Assembly: GCA_021107345.1 (NCBI GenBank)
Contig: JAIOSX010000164.1
Location: forward strand, 1 to 6,557
Length of the DNA: 6,557 nucleotides
Direction: 5' to 3'
Source: Candidatus Aegiribacteria sp.
Lineage (GTDB): Bacteria; Fermentibacterota; Fermentibacteria; Fermentibacterales; Fermentibacteraceae
Shown: positions 1 through 6,557 of the stretch, piece after piece
How positions within the stretch are numbered: position 1 is the first letter of the stretch
Layout of the letters: every line of letters starts with the position of its first letter
Program-made: the position numbers and the translations under genes
Notes under the pieces: generated by a model
The model's database searches: none
The model's input: the letters and a program-made list of their open reading frames with translations, nothing else
What the model was told of the DNA's origin: nothing

Positions 1-1
1 G

Positions 2-73
2 GTTGATGGTGAGTTTATCTCTGGCGCACTTGACAGCGAAAGCTGGGGAGCTATCAAGGGTCTGTACAGATAA
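2..73 (+). CDS. C-terminal end of an unidentified protein (5' truncated by window)
   Basis: Reading from base 2, 23 codons are open from the window edge to a TAA at 71-73. The peptide ends in SWGAIKGLYR. I infer it is a real gene end because the frame stops 28 bases before a strong intrinsic terminator on the same strand and the codons resemble those of the downstream genes. A short tail with Ser-Trp-Gly-x-Ile-Lys then an aromatic and basic end could be a packing segment of a secreted or repeat protein, but this is a guess. No domain is visible and I do not recognise the family. The competing frame beginning at base 3 runs through the terminator hairpin and into the next gene's Shine-Dalgarno sequence, so it is not a credible gene. 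Confidence 0.6.
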   Translation, partial: VDGEFISGALDSESWGAIKGLYR

Positions 74-101
74 ATATCATTTGACAGACTGCAGTGTTTT
101 T

Positions 102-127
102 GGCGGCGGGGTAACCCGCCGCCTTTT
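102..127 (+). terminator. Rho-independent terminator
   Basis: A perfect 9-bp GC-only stem, GGCGGCGGG (102-110) with CCCGCCGCC (115-123), closes a GTAA loop of the GNRA class and is followed by TTTT (124-127). It lies 28 bases after the TAA at 71-73 and so ends the upstream transcript. It separates that unit from ispH. A run of five T (97-101) precedes the stem; there is no A-run there, so I do not call it bidirectional. Confidence 0.87.
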
Positions 128-137
128 CATATCCGTC

Positions 138-165
138 TTTCCGTCTGCTCCATCCCTGTTATGTT
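138..165 (+). promoter_or_regulatory. Possible sigma-70-type promoter for ispH-ubiA
   Basis: TATGTT at 160-165 (4 of 6 to TATAAT) is preceded by TG at 157-158, giving an extended -10 arrangement (TGnTATGTT). A weak -35, TTTCCG at 138-143, lies 16 bases upstream. It sits between the terminator and the start at 200, where a new promoter is required. TATTAT at 165-170 is an alternative -10. The call rests on position and weak consensus only. Confidence 0.3.
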
Positions 166-199
166 ATTATTACACTCATATCTGTGAAGGGAGAGGGAC

Positions 200-1921
200 T
201 TGAGCGTAATCACTGCTCATACAGCGGGTTTCTGCTGGGGTGTTCGCCGGGCTGTGGATATGGTTCTGGCCGAACTCCGAAAAGGAGACGATCCCTACGC
301 GGTCTACGGGGAACTGGTTCATAATCCGCAGGTTCTTCGCGCTCTTGAGGAACGGGGTGTGAGCATATGCATGACACCGGAGAACATGAACAGGGGTACT
401 CTCTTTCTAAGAACCCATGGAACTACGCTGAAGAAACGTAAGCAGTTGAAACAGCTGCCTTTGAAGATCATGGATCTTACCTGCCCCAGGGTTGGCAAAG
501 CCCTTGCAATAGCAAGGAAGAAAAGCAGGGAAGGTTACGATGTCATAATACTTGGTGATCCTTTGCATCAGGAAGTCAGATCCATCCTGTCATACGGTGG
601 AGAAAGGGCACAGGTCATTTCAGACCCGGACGAGATTGCGGATCTCTCAGGTGTCTCCAGGCCGTTTCTTCTGTCACAGACCACTCAGAATACCGAGACA
701 TTCGAGAGAACGAAGAATGTCCTTCGGGAAAAGTATCCGGATATGGAATATGCTTTCACCATATGTAATTCTACTAACCTCAGGCAGGATGAACTGCGTA
801 AAATGTGCGATGTAGTGGACTGCATTGTTGTAGTAGGAGGCAGGAACAGTGCTAATACCGCCAGACTCGCGGAGATAGCCAGGGAAGAAGGTCTCCCTTC
901 TTATCATATTGAAACCCATGATGAGCTTGATGCAGCTGAACTGAATGAATATGAAAACGTACTTCTTACCGCAGGAGCGTCCACACCAAGCTGGAGCATA
1001 AGAAAAGTAAGGGAACGGCTTCTTGAGATACAGGGGGGTAGCCTTAGAACTGGAAATATCTGGAAACTGGTTCAGAACACAGTTTTCGGTAATTTTCATG
1101 TTCTGCCCCTGACATTCATACTGGGAGCTGCCGGGGCATCCATCCTGAGCATCGCGAACTGGCTCATACCGGTTATGACTGCATCTCTTTTTCTGTATGG
1201 GGTTCAAACAGTAACCTCAGTGCTTGAATCCGGATATTCCCGCCCTTCAGGACTGCAAAGGCAGGAATTCATAAGATCCTGCCGCACGCTCCTTACTGTT
1301 ACTTCACTGATGGCTATAGCGGGTTCCATCGTGCTGTCAGTCTTTCTTAACCCTGTGTGGCCCGTGGTACTGGGAGTGATGCTGGTGCTATTCCTCGTAT
1401 ATTCCCTGCCACTCATACGCAAAGTCTACCCATTCCGGGGATTGAGGTCTCTTCCCGGTTCCAGGGACCTTATGTTCGCCGGGGCATGGTCCTTTCTTCT
1501 TGCATTTCTGCCAGGATACATTTCTGCCGGTGAAGTTATAGTGCCGGGAACCGTACTCTGGGCGACAACCCTGTTCTTTCTATTTCTGAGCAGATGTCTG
1601 CTTACAGATCTTGTTGACCTGCAGGGAGATGCCCTGATGGGGATGGATACTATTCCTATCCATGCTGGAAGGCTCATGAGTATTCGACTGTTCTGGCTGT
1701 GTTTTGCTCTGGCATCGGTTCTTCTCGTATCAGGAATTGCATTGGGTTATCTTCCCGGCAGTGCCGCAGCGTTCTTTCCAGGCCCTCTGTTCCTTGCTGC
1801 GGGATTTCTGATACTCGCAAGAACCCCTTTTCCCTCGGAGCTTCTAAAGAGAGTAATTGCAGATGGAAGCCTGTTCGCCGCCGGAATCCTTCCGGCATTA
1901 AATTGTATAGTAGAATGGTGA
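200..1921 (+). CDS. ispH: IspH (HMBPP reductase) fused to a UbiA-like membrane domain
   Basis: Residues 1-280 are a full IspH/LytB, the [4Fe-4S] enzyme that reduces HMBPP to IPP and DMAPP at the end of the MEP pathway. Visible are the cluster cysteines C12 (GFCWGV), C95 (DLTCP) and C189 (TICNST), substrate-pocket H41, H73 and H123, E125 (LHQEV, proton relay), T161/T162 (SQTTQ), the diphosphate-binding NSAN (216-219) and S261 (AGAST). Residues 290-573 hold about nine hydrophobic helices, the UbiA superfamily fold. The second Asp-rich motif is intact (D470, D473, D477, followed by TIPIHAG), but the first, expected after helix 2 near 338-350, has no Asp or Asn. Enzymatic prenyl transfer is therefore uncertain; the domain may anchor IspH at the membrane or bind prenyl diphosphates. 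The start is TTG at 200, with GGAG (190-193) six bases upstream; this puts C12 and H41 at E. coli numbering. The IspH call is firm and the role of the C-terminal half is open. Confidence 0.95.
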   Translation: MSVITAHTAGFCWGVRRAVDMVLAELRKGDDPYAVYGELVHNPQVLRALEERGVSICMTPENMNRGTLFLRTHGTTLKKRKQLKQLPLKIMDLTCPRVGKALAIARKKSREGYDVIILGDPLHQEVRSILSYGGERAQVISDPDEIADLSGVSRPFLLSQTTQNTETFERTKNVLREKYPDMEYAFTICNSTNLRQDELRKMCDVVDCIVVVGGRNSANTARLAEIAREEGLPSYHIETHDELDAAELNEYENVLLTAGASTPSWSIRKVRERLLEIQGGSLRTGNIWKLVQNTVFGNFHVLPLTFILGAAGASILSIANWLIPVMTASLFLYGVQTVTSVLESGYSRPSGLQRQEFIRSCRTLLTVTSLMAIAGSIVLSVFLNPVWPVVLGVMLVLFLVYSLPLIRKVYPFRGLRSLPGSRDLMFAGAWSFLLAFLPGYISAGEVIVPGTVLWATTLFFLFLSRCLLTDLVDLQGDALMGMDTIPIHAGRLMSIRLFWLCFALASVLLVSGIALGYLPGSAAAFFPGPLFLAAGFLILARTPFPSELLKRVIADGSLFAAGILPALNCIVEW

Positions 1922-1923
1922 GG

Positions 1924-2250
1924 ATGAAAACAATCAGATTGACTGTATTTGCATTTCTGCTGCTCTTATGTATTCAGTTTTGTTCATGTACCGATAATCA
2001 GACAGTAATACCTGAAGAAGAAAATGGCAGCGAGACTCATTCTGTATGGAACCTTATCGTAGTAACAGGCAGGGTTGTCAATCTCCGATCCGGCCCGGGA
2101 ACACAGTATGGGATTCTAGGGCAGGTTCATGAGGGAGATTCCCTGCAGGTGACCGGAGGGCTTGATGACTGGTACAGGATTTATGTTCCACGCAGATCCT
2201 TGTTCGCCTGGATTTACGGTCCGTTAACTTCCGGAACCGAACTGCCCTGA
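1924..2250 (+). CDS. Small SH3b-domain lipoprotein
   Basis: A 108-residue protein with a basic N-terminus (MKTIR), a hydrophobic stretch at about 7-19 and a lipobox-like FCSC, so C22 is the likely lipidated cysteine. A short acidic linker follows. Residues 46-103 match a bacterial SH3 domain (SH3_3/SH3b), seen in VNLRSGPGTQYGILGQVHEG and the following DDWYRIYV. Such domains bind peptidoglycan or cell-wall peptides, so a cell-envelope role is inferred; the partner is unknown. The start is chosen at ATG 1924, which directly begins the signal peptide, two bases after the ispH stop (1919-1921). An in-frame ATG at 1915 would overlap ispH and add MVR. Neither has a well-spaced Shine-Dalgarno, so translation is probably coupled to termination of ispH. 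No enzyme domain is present. Confidence 0.8.
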   Translation: MKTIRLTVFAFLLLLCIQFCSCTDNQTVIPEEENGSETHSVWNLIVVTGRVVNLRSGPGTQYGILGQVHEGDSLQVTGGLDDWYRIYVPRRSLFAWIYGPLTSGTELP

Positions 2251-2282
2251 TGTAATACTCGGAGAAGGGTTGTATCTGTGCA

Positions 2283-2311
2283 TTTTTTGTACGCGGGCAG
2301 TTTGATATATT
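2283..2311 (+). promoter_or_regulatory. Possible purB operon promoter (extended -10)
   Basis: TATATT at 2306-2311 (5 of 6 to TATAAT) carries TG at 2303-2304, giving an extended -10, TGATATATT. The region 17 bases upstream is only a T-run (2283-2288), so any -35 is poor. Transcription would start near 2318, leaving a leader of about 27 bases before purB. There is no terminator between the lipoprotein gene and purB, so read-through from ispH is also possible. The 94-base gap is too short for a purine riboswitch plus expression platform and shows no such fold. Confidence 0.38.
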
Positions 2312-2344
2312 ACCAGTGATAAATCCGGACCAGAAGGGGTCTCA

Positions 2345-3652
2345 ATGATTGAACGTTACTCAATTCCTGAAATGATGGAGATCTGGACGACTGCATCCAG
2401 GTATTCCAGATGGCTTGATATCGAGCTGCTCGTAGTTGAGGCAAGGACTGAATCCGGGGATGTCTCAGTGAAAGACTTTGAACGGATAAAGGAGAAAGCT
2501 TCCTTTGATGTAAAACGTACGGCTGAAATCGAAAAAACTGTGCGGCACGATGTCATAGCTTTCCTTACCAGCGTATCGGAAAGCCTGGGACCTGAATCCA
2601 GGCACATTCATTACGGTATGACATCCAGTGACATACTTGATACCTGCCTGGCCACACAGATAAAGGACAGCGGAGAACTCATCATGAGTGAGCTGGATGC
2701 CCTGGGTGAAGCCCTGAAGGGTCTTGTACGAAGGACCCGTGGTGTTATATGTATTGGAAGAAGTCATGGTATGTTCGCTGAACCTACCACACTCGGTCTT
2801 AAGTTTGCCGGTTTCTATTCCGAGTACCTGAGAGTACGCAGGCGTCTGAAAGATGGATTGAAATCAGCATGCGTCGGTAAGCTGTCAGGGGCGGTTGGAA
2901 CCTACGCCCATCTTGATCCTTCAGTAGAAGAGTACGTATGCAGAAGACTTGGAATAGGGATTGAGAATGTCGCGACACAGGTTGTGGCCAGGGACAGACA
3001 TGCGGACTTCATCTACGCCCTTGTAACCGTGGGTGGTCTACTCGAAAGGTTTGGAACCGAGATAAGGCACCTCCAGAGGTCGGAGGTAGGGGAGGTTGAG
3101 GAATCCTTCGGAAAAGGACAGAAGGGTTCGAGCGCCATGCCCCATAAAAGGAATCCTATCATCAGTGAACGGCTGTGCGGTCTTGCCAGAGTGCTCAGGG
3201 GATACATTCTTCCATCCCTTGAGAATACTGCCTTATGGCATGAACGGGACATTTCACATTCATCCGCGGAGCGTTTCATTTTTCCGGACGCCTGCGGCAT
3301 AACCCTGTATGCACTCAGAAAAGCGGTTTCACTGGTTTCTGGTCTGAGAGTACTTCCGAAAGCCGTTGCGGGAAATATCGATTCCGCAGGCGACAGGTTT
3401 TATTCCCAGACTGTTATGCTTGCGCTTATCGATGCGGGTCTTACAAGAGAGGAAGCATACAGGATTGTTCAGAATGTGGCGATGAGTACTATGGAGAGTG
3501 GTAAGGGATTCCTTGAAGTGGCTGCGGATGATCCGGAAATCAGTGAGTATTTCACGGCTGAACAGATCGACCAAAGATGCACCCTTCCTTATCACCTTCG
3601 GAATGAGAATAATACTCTTGATAGACTAGGTCTGTTAAATGAAGATGAGTGA
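2345..3652 (+). CDS. purB: Adenylosuccinate lyase
   Basis: A 435-residue cytosolic enzyme of the fumarase/aspartase superfamily. It acts twice in purine synthesis: SAICAR to AICAR plus fumarate, and adenylosuccinate to AMP plus fumarate. The sequence aligns by eye over its full length with Bacillus-type PurB (about 431 residues), including the N-terminal MIERYS and EKTVRHDV. Visible residues are H68, H89 within IHYGMTSSD (88-96), H141 (GRSHGMFAEPTT, general acid), and the flexible signature loop GSSAMPHKRNP (261-271) with catalytic base S263 and substrate-binding K268 and N270. LWHERDISHSSAER (296-309) is also typical. Nothing is missing. The ATG at 2345 has AGAAGGGG (2332-2339) five bases upstream. 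It leads a likely operon, with the next gene 22 bases downstream and purL after that. Confidence 0.98.
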   Translation: MIERYSIPEMMEIWTTASRYSRWLDIELLVVEARTESGDVSVKDFERIKEKASFDVKRTAEIEKTVRHDVIAFLTSVSESLGPESRHIHYGMTSSDILDTCLATQIKDSGELIMSELDALGEALKGLVRRTRGVICIGRSHGMFAEPTTLGLKFAGFYSEYLRVRRRLKDGLKSACVGKLSGAVGTYAHLDPSVEEYVCRRLGIGIENVATQVVARDRHADFIYALVTVGGLLERFGTEIRHLQRSEVGEVEESFGKGQKGSSAMPHKRNPIISERLCGLARVLRGYILPSLENTALWHERDISHSSAERFIFPDACGITLYALRKAVSLVSGLRVLPKAVAGNIDSAGDRFYSQTVMLALIDAGLTREEAYRIVQNVAMSTMESGKGFLEVAADDPEISEYFTAEQIDQRCTLPYHLRNENNTLDRLGLLNEDE

Positions 3653-3674
3653 ATTTCCTGGGAGGGTGATATAA

Positions 3675-4826
3675 ATGGTACCAGGTATTATAGCAGGATT
3701 TGCTGTTGGTGTGATGATAGTGTGGGTCATTCTGAAAAGCCTGAGTAGCAAGCAGGCTGCGGATTATGAAGAACGGATGAACTCACTGAAGAATGATATT
3801 ACATCACTTCGATACAATCAGCAGGAAGCTGACGCAAGTCAAACAAGATTCGAACTCGAGATAAAAAAGCACAGAGACCTGACGATTATCTTCCCGGATA
3901 TCGTCAAGCAGGTATTCTCCGCCAGAACACCGGACGAGCTGGCCAAGCTTCTGTCAAGGGCGATGAAGAAACTCACCGGCAGTGAGAAAATCGCGATCTT
4001 CCTGGCAGACATAAGGGGTGGAAAACTGGGACTGGTCTACATCGAAGGGCTTGGAGACATCCTGAAGCAACCCCTGGTTGTGAATGTAGGGGATGGACAC
4101 GTCGGCTTCGTAGCCGAAACAGGGTTGGTGTTTGAAAAAAAGAATCTTCAAAAAGAGAGTGAACTCACAAAGCAGAGGCTCGAAAAAACCGCCATACCTG
4201 GTTTTATACCCGACATAGCAGCACCTATGATGTCCCAGGGTATTCTTTACGGAGTAATCTGTCTTGTAGGTGTCCCGCTATCAGCCATACTGCCAAAGGA
4301 AAGACTGATCTCGATTGCAGCGGTCGGTGCCGCAGCCCTCGAAGGGATAAGGCTTCTCGGCAGATTCGAATCCGCTGCGGATATGGATCCTGACACCGGA
4401 TTGCCCGGCAGGGGAAGATTGAAACCGGTCCTTGTCCAGGAACTGGAAAGGGTAAGAAGGTTCGACAGTTCCCTTGCTGTTGTCGAGCTGGTTATCGAAC
4501 GGGGCAGTATTGACGACCGTTTCCGCGCCAGGGAGTTCATGTCAATTGGCGCCAATCATCTGAAAGCAACAATGAGAAACATCGATATTGCATTGCGCAC
4601 GGGAACAGACAAAATGACCCTCCTGCTTCCCGGAACCGATCAGGATGGCATGGAAAATGTAATGCAAAGGCTGCTGGATGACCTTCCGAAGCGTCAGAAT
4701 GATGCCGGAGACCCCCTTGGTGTAGTCCGCCTGAGATACCTGATAGTAGAAGCAGGTAAGGAGGAAACCCTGGAGAATGTTCTTAAGAACCTTGAGAATA
4801 AGGCATTCATCTCCTCCCTTGGCTGA
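3675..4826 (+). CDS. Membrane-anchored GAF plus degenerate GGDEF protein, candidate c-di-GMP receptor
   Basis: A 383-residue protein. Residues 3-22 form a single N-terminal membrane helix, 25-68 are charged and coiled-coil-like, and about 75-230 resemble a GAF domain (GSEKIAIFLAD, VGDGHVGFVAETG, GILYGVICLVGV). From 235 a GGDEF-family domain begins with the usual D-x-x-TGLPGRGRL (240-249) and E-x-x-R-x-R helix. The catalytic GGDEF is replaced by G310-T-D-K-M314, and the early metal-binding Asp strand reads VVELVIE, so cyclase activity is unlikely. R301-N-I-D304 stands five residues before position 310, the spacing of the c-di-GMP I-site. GAF followed by a degenerate GGDEF with RxxD is the layout by which PelD binds c-di-GMP, so a receptor or scaffold role is inferred. 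The start ATG has GGAGG (3661-3665) nine bases upstream. It lies 22 bases after purB and 49 before purL. The domain calls are by eye; the ligand is unproven. Confidence 0.78.
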   Translation: MVPGIIAGFAVGVMIVWVILKSLSSKQAADYEERMNSLKNDITSLRYNQQEADASQTRFELEIKKHRDLTIIFPDIVKQVFSARTPDELAKLLSRAMKKLTGSEKIAIFLADIRGGKLGLVYIEGLGDILKQPLVVNVGDGHVGFVAETGLVFEKKNLQKESELTKQRLEKTAIPGFIPDIAAPMMSQGILYGVICLVGVPLSAILPKERLISIAAVGAAALEGIRLLGRFESAADMDPDTGLPGRGRLKPVLVQELERVRRFDSSLAVVELVIERGSIDDRFRAREFMSIGANHLKATMRNIDIALRTGTDKMTLLLPGTDQDGMENVMQRLLDDLPKRQNDAGDPLGVVRLRYLIVEAGKEETLENVLKNLENKAFISSLG

Positions 4827-4875
4827 TCACTCGATACCTGTTTTCACAGGACACTGGCATTGATGAAAGGGATTG

Positions 4876-6557
4876 ATGAACCTCCGGGATGAACTGAAAG
4901 AAGCCATCAGGCATCGCAACCTGGCAATGACACTTGAAGAAGCCGAAAAGCTGGCCGGTTACGTGGGCAGAATGCCGACACCTCTTGAACTGCACCTCTT
5001 TGATACCATGTGGAGCGAACACTGTTCCTATAAAAGTTCCAGGTCAGTGCTGAAACTTCTTCCTACCCATGCATCCAATGTCGTTGTGGGTCCCGGAGAG
5101 GATGCCGGAATCGTGAAATTCGCCGATCATGACGGTTTTACCTGGGATCTTGTTGTCGCTCACGAGAGTCATAACCACCCGTCCCAGGTTCTCCCCGTTG
5201 AAGGTGCAGCCACCGGAATAGGTGGTATTGTTCGTGATGTATACTGCATGGGTGCCCGGGTAACAGGTTCTCTTGATCTGCTCCGTTTCGGGGATCCTTT
5301 GGGCAATTCCGGGGAGAAGTCACGAGCTATATGCCGTGGTGTTGTAGAGGGCATCTGGAAGTATGGCAACGCTCTTGGTGTACCCAACCTTGGTGGTGAT
5401 ACGAGGTTTCATGAAGGCTTTAATGACAACTGTCTTGTTAACGTTGTTTCTCTCGGTTTTGTAAGACATGACAGAATTGTGCACAGCTTCGTGCCGATCG
5501 AAGCCCATGAAGAGCAGTACGTTCTTATTCTGGTTGGAAAACCTACCGATGATACGGGTTTCGGTGGAGCAACATTCGCTTCAGCCGATCTTGAAGATGT
5601 GTCTGAGAAGGGAGCAGTTCAGGTGGCTGATCCATTCCTGAAGAGAGTGCTTTCCGAGGCTAATCTGAAGGTACTCGATTTCCTTTTCGACAATGGTATC
5701 AAATTCGGATTCAAGGATCTGGGCGCCGGTGGAATAGCCTGTGTTACCAGCGAACTTGCGGCTCATGGAAATCTTGGCATTGAAGTGAATCTTGATCTGG
5801 TTCCCGTATCCATTCCTGAATTGTCTTCTGAGGTTATTGCATGCGCCGAAACGCAGGAACGGTACGGGCTCGCTGTACCTGAATGCATATCAGATGAGAT
5901 TCTTGAGATCTACAATGAGAAATATGAAATGCCCCGGTTGTTTCCCTTCGCTGGTGCAACAGTTATCGGTAAATTTACTGAGGAACCTTTTTACAGGGTT
6001 ATTCGCAGGGGCAAAGAAGTTGCCAACACTCCACTTGAATACATAACCGAGGGAATAATCTATGAAAGAGACTGGAAACCATCCCCTGTACCTCTGATTG
6101 AACCGGATTCCCGGCCCTGTGATCCACCTGAGGACCTTAAGGGAATGCTGCTTTCCCTTGACGGGGCCAGCAGGTCTCCCGTATGGAGTTATTACGACAG
6201 TGAGGTTCAGGGTAATACACATTTTAGACCAGGTGAGGCTGATGCCTGCGTTACCGTTCCAATTCCAGGATGCAGGGCGGGACTGGCTGTATCAGGAGAC
6301 GGTAATCCCTGGATCGGTGAGCTTGATCCCTTTCTTGCGGGAGCGCACGCCGTAGGAGAAGCCGTCCGAAACGTCGTGGCGACAGGAGCCGTTCCTATTG
6401 CAGCAACAGACTGCCTGAATTACGGAAATCCAGAAAAGGCTGATGTTTTCTGGCAGTTTCGCAGAGGTGTGGAAGGAATTGCGGCCGCCTGCAGAGAACT
6501 TGGTCTTGAAGGTGAAGAACCTCTCCCGATAGTCTCGGGCAATGTTAGTTTTTACAA
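4876..6557 (+). CDS. purL: Phosphoribosylformylglycinamidine (FGAM) synthase subunit PurL, 3' truncated
   Basis: The frame is open from ATG 4876 to the window edge: 560 codons plus two bases of the next. PurL converts FGAR, ATP and glutamine-derived ammonia into FGAM, step four of de novo purine synthesis. Visible motifs are WSEHCSYK (46-53, with H49), GPGEDAG (72-78), HESHNHPS (96-103), GAATGIGGIVRD (110-121), GGDTRF (173-178), GFGGATFAS (228-236), KDLGAGG (280-286), YDSEVQGNT (440-448), GEAVRNVVATGA (494-505), TDCLNYGNPE (511-520) and SGNVSFY (554-560). The N-terminus enters the catalytic domain after about 45 residues, so this is the small Bacillus/Thermotoga-type PurL that works with separate PurS and PurQ. 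Neither is in the window. By family length (about 740 in Bacillus) some 180 residues lie beyond the edge. In-frame TGA codons at 4861 and 4864 bound the start; AAAGG (4866-4870) is the Shine-Dalgarno, five bases upstream, and TTG 4873 is a minor alternative. Confidence 0.96.
   Translation, partial: MNLRDELKEAIRHRNLAMTLEEAEKLAGYVGRMPTPLELHLFDTMWSEHCSYKSSRSVLKLLPTHASNVVVGPGEDAGIVKFADHDGFTWDLVVAHESHNHPSQVLPVEGAATGIGGIVRDVYCMGARVTGSLDLLRFGDPLGNSGEKSRAICRGVVEGIWKYGNALGVPNLGGDTRFHEGFNDNCLVNVVSLGFVRHDRIVHSFVPIEAHEEQYVLILVGKPTDDTGFGGATFASADLEDVSEKGAVQVADPFLKRVLSEANLKVLDFLFDNGIKFGFKDLGAGGIACVTSELAAHGNLGIEVNLDLVPVSIPELSSEVIACAETQERYGLAVPECISDEILEIYNEKYEMPRLFPFAGATVIGKFTEEPFYRVIRRGKEVANTPLEYITEGIIYERDWKPSPVPLIEPDSRPCDPPEDLKGMLLSLDGASRSPVWSYYDSEVQGNTHFRPGEADACVTVPIPGCRAGLAVSGDGNPWIGELDPFLAGAHAVGEAVRNVVATGAVPIAATDCLNYGNPEKADVFWQFRRGVEGIAAACRELGLEGEEPLPIVSGNVSFY

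Noticed and set aside
30..86. Two perfect TTGACA -35 boxes at 30-35 and 81-86
   Set aside because: Neither has a -10 at 16-18 bases. The first is inside the partial gene, and the second would put the -10 inside the terminator stem and start transcription around the hairpin.
3..203. Open frame of 66 codons at the left edge
   Set aside because: It reads through the terminator hairpin and ends in the ispH start region. The frame from base 2 ending at 73 fits gene structure much better.
845..856. NSAN instead of the E. coli NSSN in the IspH diphosphate-binding loop (A218)
   Set aside because: Ser or Ala at this position appears, as far as I recall, in functional IspH families, and S217, N219 and S261 are all kept, so it does not suggest inactivity.
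674..1207. 177-codon open frame on the minus strand
   Set aside because: It lies wholly antisense to the well-supported ispH-ubiA gene, its protein shows no recognisable domain, and it crosses the IspH/UbiA boundary. The same applies to the minus-strand frames opposite purB, the GAF/GGDEF gene and purL.
1699..1923. Upstream extension of the lipoprotein frame into the ispH gene
   Set aside because: The frame is open but overlaps the UbiA-like coding region. The signal peptide and lipobox begin only at 1924.
2251..2344. Possible riboswitch or operator before purB
   Set aside because: The gap is only 94 bases. I found no purine-riboswitch-like three-way junction, only an imperfect dyad near 2308-2321 and a four-pair stem (2328-2331 with 2338-2341) around the Shine-Dalgarno, both too weak to call.
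4837..4850. Small hairpin CCTGT-TTTC-ACAGG between the GAF/GGDEF gene and purL
   Set aside because: The stem is five pairs, no T-run follows, and it would cut the purine operon. At most it is weak mRNA structure, not a terminator.

Overview
The window is 6.6 kb of ordinary-looking bacterial chromosome at about 50% G+C, with every recognisable gene on the + strand and short gaps throughout. The organism is probably a Gram-negative-type anaerobe or candidate-phylum bacterium. A lipoprotein signal is present, isoprenoids are made through the MEP pathway, and arginine AGG/AGA and isoleucine ATA codons are common in all genes, which is unlike enterics. An IspH joined to a UbiA-like membrane domain is an arrangement I remember from deltaproteobacterial-type genomes. 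I cannot place the phylum from sequence alone. I saw no mobile element, CRISPR array, RNA gene or significant repeat, and no gene-free stretch longer than about 130 bases.

Layout: (1) 2-73, the last 23 codons of an unidentified gene, closed by a strong intrinsic terminator at 102-127. (2) 200-1921, a 573-residue fusion of IspH (last step of the MEP isoprenoid pathway) to a nine-helix UbiA-like prenyltransferase domain, starting at TTG behind a good Shine-Dalgarno sequence. (3) 1924-2250, a small SH3b-domain lipoprotein beginning 2 bases after the ispH stop, probably translated by coupling. (4) A 94-base gap with a plausible extended -10 promoter. (5) 2345-3652, purB. (6) 3675-4826, a membrane-anchored GAF plus degenerate GGDEF protein. 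(7) 4876-6557, the first 560 codons of purL, cut by the window edge.

Two transcription units are likely: ispH-ubiA with the lipoprotein, then purB / GAF-GGDEF / purL. PurL and PurB act in the same de novo purine pathway. The protein between them has lost the diguanylate cyclase active site (GTDKM in place of GGDEF) but keeps an RxxD motif exactly five residues upstream, the spacing of the c-di-GMP inhibitory site. This makes it a candidate c-di-GMP receptor, with the same domain logic as PelD, embedded in a purine operon. That protein and the IspH-UbiA fusion, whose first Asp-rich motif is lost while the second is intact, are the two most interesting items here.
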